From: Cristatella mucedo
Lineage: Eukaryota; Bryozoa; Phylactolaemata; Cristatellidae
Assembly (NCBI GenBank): GCA_009760855.2
Contig: WPIO01000127.1
Location: forward strand, 574,501 to 638,500
DNA: 64,000 bases
Reading direction: 5' to 3'
The translations under genes were made by a program, and so were the position numbers. The notes below the pieces were generated by a model, which searched no databases, had not been told where the DNA came from, and saw only the letters and a program-made list of their open reading frames with translations. Below, piece after piece: positions 35,662-43,375 of the stretch. How positions within the stretch are numbered: the first letter of the stretch is position 1; each line of letters opens with the position of its first letter.

Positions 35662-38600
35662 CACTTGATAAAGCGCCCTCAGAGAACTCAATCTCTCTCA
35701 TGGTGCTTTACATTTGCTGCAAAGGGAAATGCAATTGAATGGTAAGTAATATCATGCTCGATAAACAAACAAAAGGAATAAAATGGTTAGAGGTGACATG
35801 CACAGGGTCAGCATACAAATGTGGTTAGTGGCAGCATGCACAGTGTCAGCACGCATAAGCACATGAAGGACGAATCACAGGGACCCACTAAATGCTGTCC
35901 TAAATAGGTGTGTTTTCAAGTTCTTTTAAATGTGGTCATGTCAGGGGATGTTCTGACGCAGGTCGGGAGGGAGTTCTAGGCTTTGGGAGCATACGAACTA
36001 ATCTCTGCTCTGTTTCGTCAGTTCTGCTTACGAGGTGCAAATACCGGTTGCTGTACACCATAGAAAATATCCTTAATATTTGTTTGGTTACCAGTGAAGT
36101 CTCTGCTCCTCTCAAAGTATCTCTAGTCAGATCACCCGCTGGGAAGCCGATCAATGATGACACAGGCTTGCAAATGAAAACTTGTAGCAGTTGTTTTCAT
36201 ATAATAAGTAATTCAAGTAAATTTTGCAATGCTCTTTCAGAATCTTTAAATTGTCATGATTTAAAAAAAAATTTCATTCTATTTTGCAATACTTTCTCAT
36301 TCAATATATATATATATAGTTTTTACAATCCTTTAGTACCAATATCATCCAATTTATGTTTTTATACATAAGTCTTTCTTCATTGAGTCAAAAGCTCTAA
36401 AACTGTTACTTCCTTGACTTTCTGCTATGCTTAGGAGCTGGATCGTGGTGCTTCAGGCTTCAACAGTAATCGGTCATCATGTTAACATTTCAGTGGCCAT
36501 GATATTTGCACTCGATTTCACATATGTCCTGATGCAACCTCTCACTGGCTCCTTCCTGAATGCTTCTAATGAACAATCCTCTGACCCTTGGACCAAAAAA
36601 TGTGACCTTTTATACTTGCCTCGATAACTTCGAGAAACTTTTCTTTTATTTAAAGTATTTAATCAATTTTATGCTTATTCATCTTGCTGGAGCCCTGCGC
36701 GTTAAGGATGCAGAAATAACAATCCGAAATACGGTCAGTTTGTCCTCTCCAAATCATCGGCACCCCAAATGGCATGCATTTGCGTTGACCTTTAAACTAT
36801 TGCCTTTAATTTTTTAAACTCGGCTTGCTCGTCTGTAGTAACCGTGTCTTATGCTGATCTCCCAGTTTGCATCAAAATTGGGCGTGATAGCGCTGTTTGA
36901 GGAATGAAGATTTTAGTAGCCGCTACTCTTTTGTCGATAATCTTCCGAAGATCTAGCAGATTATATGCGGAGGAGAATTCTTACACTCCCTTGGCATTGT
37001 AAATCACAAATATACGGCGATTTAAAAAAAACCCTGTATGAGCCAACAAATTAGCTGATTTTTTTACACAAAATAACACAAAATTTGTGTCATTTCAGTG
37101 ACTGTAACAAATAAACCCAGTAAAGGCCACATCATAATGGGTAATGTTAAAGTACACCCGATCTTTGTTAAACGAAATCTAACAAACCTGACGTGCCAAA
37201 GCAAACAAAATAAACCGCAAATCATTATTTGTGGTTTATATTTGGAAGACTATGACAAATGCCTGACAACCAATATGGTGACCGGTGTAATGAGAGCCTG
37301 AGTAACTTTTGTCCTGTCTCCGTACTGCCATTCTTATTGGGCACACTTGAATGAGTCGTGGCCTAGCAGCTAAAAGTTCATGTCAGTGCATCCCGTCTTG
37401 CTCGTGACCAGTTTGTATGCCTCAACGGTTTGTCGGCTCCGTAAGGACCATAGAGGGGATGCTATAGGGTTTTCAGGAGGCAAGCTCTTTTTACTAGACT
37501 TAATTAAGGAGCCAACCACTTCGCATGCAGAAACCTCAGAAATCTCTGAAGTAAGGTCACAGGCTGCGATTCAACGAGTGCTTTAGTTGAAAGGAACTTT
37601 ATGGAGGTACGAATGTGTGCACTTTTTTCAGTGAAGAAGCCTGAGAACTGTCGGCCGAGCCGTTAATATCTGGGCAGTGACCTGTCTAAATTGCCCAGCA
37701 AATTGTTCACCATCTTGTAAATCTGTTTTATGTCAGACTGACGGGACTCCAGTTTTTCGAGTGAAAAAGAAACCCTGGTCTTTTCTAAGCTTCATTATGA
37801 ACAGCTCTGATCAGATCCGGGTCAGGCTGATCTCTGCCAATTCTCCCAGATCTCTCACCAGCATTTGACGAAATTGACCAGCAGGTGCTTTTGGAGTGCC
37901 TCCAGAAATGTCTAGGTATCTCTGGCTCAGTTCTAGTTTCTGCGATAGGTCCTAACTGGGTGAGAGAGTGTAGGTGTAAATAGCAGTCCACAAGATCCTC
38001 TGGGCTCTAAAAGTATGGCTACCTAAGTGTTCGGTCACCCTGCCTTATGTTCACCATCTATGCTTGGCCTTTGGCCGATTTAATGGCCTCGCACTCGATC
38101 TTGGCTCTCACATCGTTGTCGATGATGTTTAGCTCGAAGACCCCTCTTCCCTGCTATGCTCTTCTTCAAATATGAGTCATCTGCATCGTTTGCACTCATG
38201 CTGGCGCTACCTGAAGCTTAACCACAATACGACTGATCCATGTTATAGTTACCAGCAAGCCCAGTGTCACTCAATTTGGAGGCCTCGCCCTCAAAACCAG
38301 CTCATCTGGCATCACTCCACTGACGTCAGCCCATAGTCTGTGTCTCATAGTCTGTCTAGTGAGAGTACTTTTCCAAGACGACTTGTCATTAGATGAGCTC
38401 ATCGCCTTCATTGTCAAGTCTGCCTACATTAAGCTGGTGAGTATTGGCATAGTAGGGTTTTGCTTAGACAAAGACAGCCAAACTAATTGGCACGTTAGTG
38501 AAGCCTTGTCAACATTACTGTGATGGTATTAATCAGGATTCGGATAATCAGGATTCGGGATCGGTGCTCTTAATCGTCCACTGCTGCTGCACAACTCTGC

Positions 38601-41600
38601 AAAGCATCTGGTTTGATGTCACGATGTTTGACGTCATAACTGTCACAGTTTGTCGCAGTCCCATCTGAGCTTTGCTGGCACATCCCCATCAATCATCAAA
38701 TCGATCTCAAGATCCCGTCTGTCTGGCTTACAGGTCACTTCACTAGCTTTCACCAGCCTACCTACTAGACCTCCTTACTCCCCGATTGTACTCTCGTGCA
38801 CAACCCATTGTACCCTTGGCTTCCAGTTGTCCTGCAGGTGTCGAATGCACTACATTGAAATCTTTTAGAGACTTGGCCATCAGCTCGTATGCACCGAAAG
38901 TCTGTAACTTGCTTCTAGCTTCGGCCAATACCTGCAATGACCTCCCTTTATTTAGGTCTCAGCTAAAACGCATGGATTCTAATCATTTCTGGCCTATTCT
39001 GGTTTCTTGATGCCCTTTTCAACTCTGGTTTTTTTCTGTTTGCCTCGTTTCCATGTATCCAACTGCCGGGTTGTAGGGGCTCGTGGGCATGCAATGGCGG
39101 CGCGACGAAGAGCGAAGCCACCACAAGCAAGTTGTTGCTTTGTCGAGGCTGTATTGTATTGCATAAGGCAACATAAGCGAGCTAGCGCACGTACTGATGT
39201 AGTAGCCGTCGTGCGTGCTGCTCCGGAGCACGCGGTGTTAAGAGGATAGCGAGCATACAAGCCGACGCACAGGCAGAAAGTGAATTTTGCTGCAAGGAAT
39301 TCGTCACGTGCCGGCAAGGAGCACACCCGTTGGACGGACAGAACGTCGGGGGGGGGGGAACCACGTGACGGCGATGGCACCCTCACAGGTGCACTAACCA
39401 TTGGCCCAGAGTGTCTCCTTGTGAGCTTTTGCATCTAGTGTAAGTGCTAAAATTGGGTTTTTTCTTACTTTTCAAAGCTTGCCCCTGGATCTTAGCTCAG
39501 GGATACGGTGCCTGGCTGTGCGAGACTAAGTCATGAGTTCAAGTCCTGCACTGCTCAATCTTTTATAGCTTTTACCATTGCAAGCAGCGGTGATAACCGG
39601 TACAGCTAATCTGCTGCTGTATAAATGAGGCTGTTGAATCAGCCAACCTTTACGTTACATGATACCTTGCATTTCTTAACCCTAATTTATTGCATCTCTT
39701 ACAACAACTTGTAAAGCACCTGGTCAGAGATTGGGTTATCTCTGGATTCTATGCAGACGACCTAATGATTAAACTGCTATTGTAGCTGGCGCTTTTCAGA
39801 GACTGCAGTCATCTTTCAAGCTGCTTCAGGAGCATTTTTGCTGACTGCAGGTTCAATGTCTTGACATGAGTGACCCAGCCGGTCAACTGTCCAGCGGAAT
39901 TACTGCTGTTTGGGACGTTGGTGAGCTTTTGTTGACCGAGCATGTGCATGGTGGCGTATGGTCGCCATGTGGGGTGGCTTTGTGGGCGTGTCATCGCCGT
40001 CACGTGGTTCTGCACCCAGCCCAACGTTCCGTTCGCCCAACGGTCGCGCTCTTTGCCGGCACGTGACGTGTTCCTTGCCGCGCAAATCACTTTCTGCCTG
40101 TGTGTCGGCCTGCACGCACGCTATCCACTCTCTCCTCTCTCTTAACACCACGCGCTCCGGAGCAGCACGCACGACGGCTGCTAGATCATATAATACAGCC
40201 TTCGTTGACAACGCCACGACTCGCTTGTGAGGGCTTCGCTCTTCGTCGCAACGCTATCGCGCGCCCACGAGCCCCTACAGCTTAACTAGGATTTACTAGC
40301 CATGCTGCAGCCGTGTGTGGTGTCATCTGGCCGAGTCGTGTTAAGAAAATTGTCATTACAAAATTAAAATGTCACACCAAAAGAACACCGCCTGCATTCC
40401 ATGACATAATGTGAAACAAAGATAATATATAAGGAAGCTATATCTCAACCAAACCGTCAGTTGGCCAGCATCCGGTCTAGCGGTTGCCATTGTTCTCCTT
40501 ATGTTTATTATCTTTCATTTTTACGTGCTTTACATCCTTTGGTCCCCTCCTAAAATCGCCGAATCGACAACGTGGTAATGTGTCGGGTATCTTTTAAAAC
40601 CCTTATTCATTTTGTTGCATTGCATTGACCTTATGTATACCCCATTGCACCTTCTGGGTAAGCGATTGAGCTGCGCAGATGGCATTCTGTGTGTGCGTGT
40701 GTCTGTGTGTGTGTGTGTGTGTGTGCGTCTATGTGTGTGAGCATGCACATGTGCCCATAGTCACGTGGCACTGCCGATGACGTCACTTCCTCCAAACTTT
40801 GCTTGCTTCTGCTATATTCTTAGGCTTCCAGCTGCCTTTACCTCATTGCTTCGTCGTGCATCCGTCACGTTCTGCCCACTCTCTCACCTCGTGCGCTCCC
40901 ACTTTTTGCATTGCAGGGTTTGGCGTGACATGTCTGCTCATCTGCGGCCTGACATGCACCGGACCGTATTTCAGCAAGTACCGCGGCCTGGCCGTCGGCA
41001 TATCCGCCTCGGGCAATGGCGTGCTGGCCTTCATACTGCCGAACGTGCTGCGCGCCCTGTTCGACCACTACTCCTTCTCGTCGGCTCTGCTCCTGTTCGG
41101 GGGCGTGGCTCTACAGGTGCTCATCCTGGCCATGCTCGTCCGCTCGCCGAGCTACTACAGCGAGCGGCGCCAGTCGTCCCTGCAAACGTGCTTCGGCTTC
41201 GACGTGGCCGCCCGCTTCGCTTGCTGCACCCTGCGAAGCCGGCGCCCACCGCCGGCAGCCGGAGGCCACGCCGACGGCAGTGGTGACGCCCATGCCATCG
41301 AGGCTGCTGCTAGAGAGAACGGCATGGCACCCGAGGTCAAGGCCGCCATGGCTGGCAGCGATGGCATAGTGGAGGAAGAGGAGGGGCCGGAGCGCCTCGA
41401 GGCCAACCGGACCGGAACCTCGGGCCACCCAGCTGCCTCTGCAAATATGGCTGCTGCCAATGTGGCTGGCGACGGCCGTGCTGCTACCGATAGCGAGAAG
41501 GCGCCGACGAACGGCAGCAACAAGGCGCCTGCTTCCTCTGCCACTGCAGCCGCCACCACGGGCCTCCAGCAGCGGCCTCAGCCTCAGTCTGCCTCGTACG

Positions 41601-43344
41601 CCGAGCTGCTGCGTAACCCACGCATGTGGCTCATCGGGCTGACGATGCTGTTCGTCTCCAACGCGGTCAGCATCGTGTTCTCCGCCATACCGCCGTACGC
41701 CGACAGCATCGGCATAAGCCGCCAGTCCGTGTCGCTACTGCTTGCCGTCACGGGCGCGTTCGAGATCTTCTGCCGGGGCTTTCACGGCTGGTTCAGCGAT
41801 CGCAACGTCATGCCGTGCCTGCTGCAGCTGGCGCTGTGCAGCGGCCTCACGGGCCTCGCCGCCATCCTGTGCCCGATCGTGGGCGGCGAGGCGGGCATCG
41901 GCCTGCTGACGGCCGCCTGCGGTGCCACCGGCACGTCGGTTTACTCACTCGTGCCCATCGTCATCCGGCAGCTGCTCGGCGCAGACAAGGTCACGGCCGG
42001 CATGGGCCTGCAGCTCTTCTTCCAGTGTTCCTCCCACATGGTTTCCACATACATGGCCGGTGAGCACAGTTTGCCCTCAGTATCGTGTCTGTGTGTCTGA
42101 CATCAGACCTTCCCTTGGTTAGGGGATACTGCATGCTTGCGTGTGGGATGCTGCCAGGTCAGGGAGTTTGCATGCTGGCACCAACGATCTGGGAAATCAG
42201 CACGGTCGCTAGGGTATGCTGGCCTTTGGAGTCTAGTGCTGAAAGCCTTCACTGTTGAGTATGCCTAGTGCTGCATTCGTATGACATATAGGAAAACCTC
42301 AAACCTCATCACTGCAAGGCCCCAAAAAACCTGATCGGTCCTTTTTTGCCCGTAGTGGGTCGGATCGCCAGAGCTACTCACAATTTGGCAGACCGGATCA
42401 TCTGAAGCACTACTGCTGGATTGCATAGCGACAGCTAGACTACTGTGATGAACTCGAGACCACTAGAATGAACTTATTTGGGAGTAGTCGGATAAACTTG
42501 ACTTAGGTCAAGGCAGTGTTTCTTATGGTTGATGCACGACCATTCACTGTTCGTCGCTTTGGCGTTTTTTCTTCAATTCATTCGATTTCGTCCGTCAGTG
42601 GGCAATGAACATCCGTTTACTGCTCAAGTGATGGACGATTGAAAGTGGAGCAGCCGTCACCAGCTACTGATGGCTGAGCTAGTGGTCTGCTCCTATCTTT
42701 ACATGCTGCTCGGGAGCATGTAGAACCTGCTTAGTGGGGCCACTTTATTTATTATCGCCCCATCTGCTTAAGAGCCACTAGAGGGTATCGTCAGAAGGTT
42801 AGTTTATGGCTGCTGCTTTTTTAGATACTGGAGTTTATCAGTCAAATAAATTCACTCAAATACAAGTACGATCGGTTATCGAGTGAGCCTAGCCTGCTCT
42901 CAGATCTGCTCCTGATCTAACCAGACATGACCCGCAGGGCTAACCAGTTACTGTTATCTATTGGATTTATCCCTTATTTTTAGCCCTTGAAGTTTTTGCT
43001 TGTTGACTGGGAGAAATTGTTTTCTTTAGCTACGTGTAGTGCGACAGAACGTGATGTGTGAAGTTAATGGCATACACAGTCTTGCTACAGTGCAAAATGA
43101 ATCTCAGTGCATATGTATGGTACTTAAAGAAACCTAAATATCCATCTATGCAAATCCATAGTCAGGAAAATAAGCCTATGAGCTAAGCTGCGACAATAGC
43201 ATATACATGTGCAGCACATATAAGCACATGGTGGGAAATTCTCGGGAACTAATCAAGTGCCGTGAAGAGTGGGAGGGTTTTTAGCTTCGCTGAAGGGTAG
43301 GGGTCTTCCACGCTTTCCCAGACTTTCGATCTCCTGCGGCAGTG

Positions 43345-43375
<31 letters not shown>

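Larger units (their letters stand above)
33066..40916 (+). other. Gene B intron 3 (7.9 kb)
   Basis: gtgagt at 33066 to 'gcattgcag' ending at 40916. The stretch 33066-33978 holds no recognised repeat beyond an imperfect local duplication of 'ttctgacgttttgacttt' at about 33497 and 33535. The stretches 34145-35225 and 36000-37655 are likewise unassigned AT-rich DNA. Confidence 0.7.

Noticed and set aside
35268-35738. 156-codon open frame and opposing arginine/glutamate-rich frame
   Set aside because: Both are translations of the TC/TCTG simple repeat; composition is set by the repeat.
39019-39434. Frames of 60-146 codons on both strands near 39 kb and 40 kb
   Set aside because: They are mirror products of the two inverted-repeat arms, with no conserved protein motif.
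41111-41559. Long minus-strand frames opposite gene B exon 4
   Set aside because: They arise because exon 4 is GC-rich with G/C third positions; the + frame has the family motifs and splice sites.
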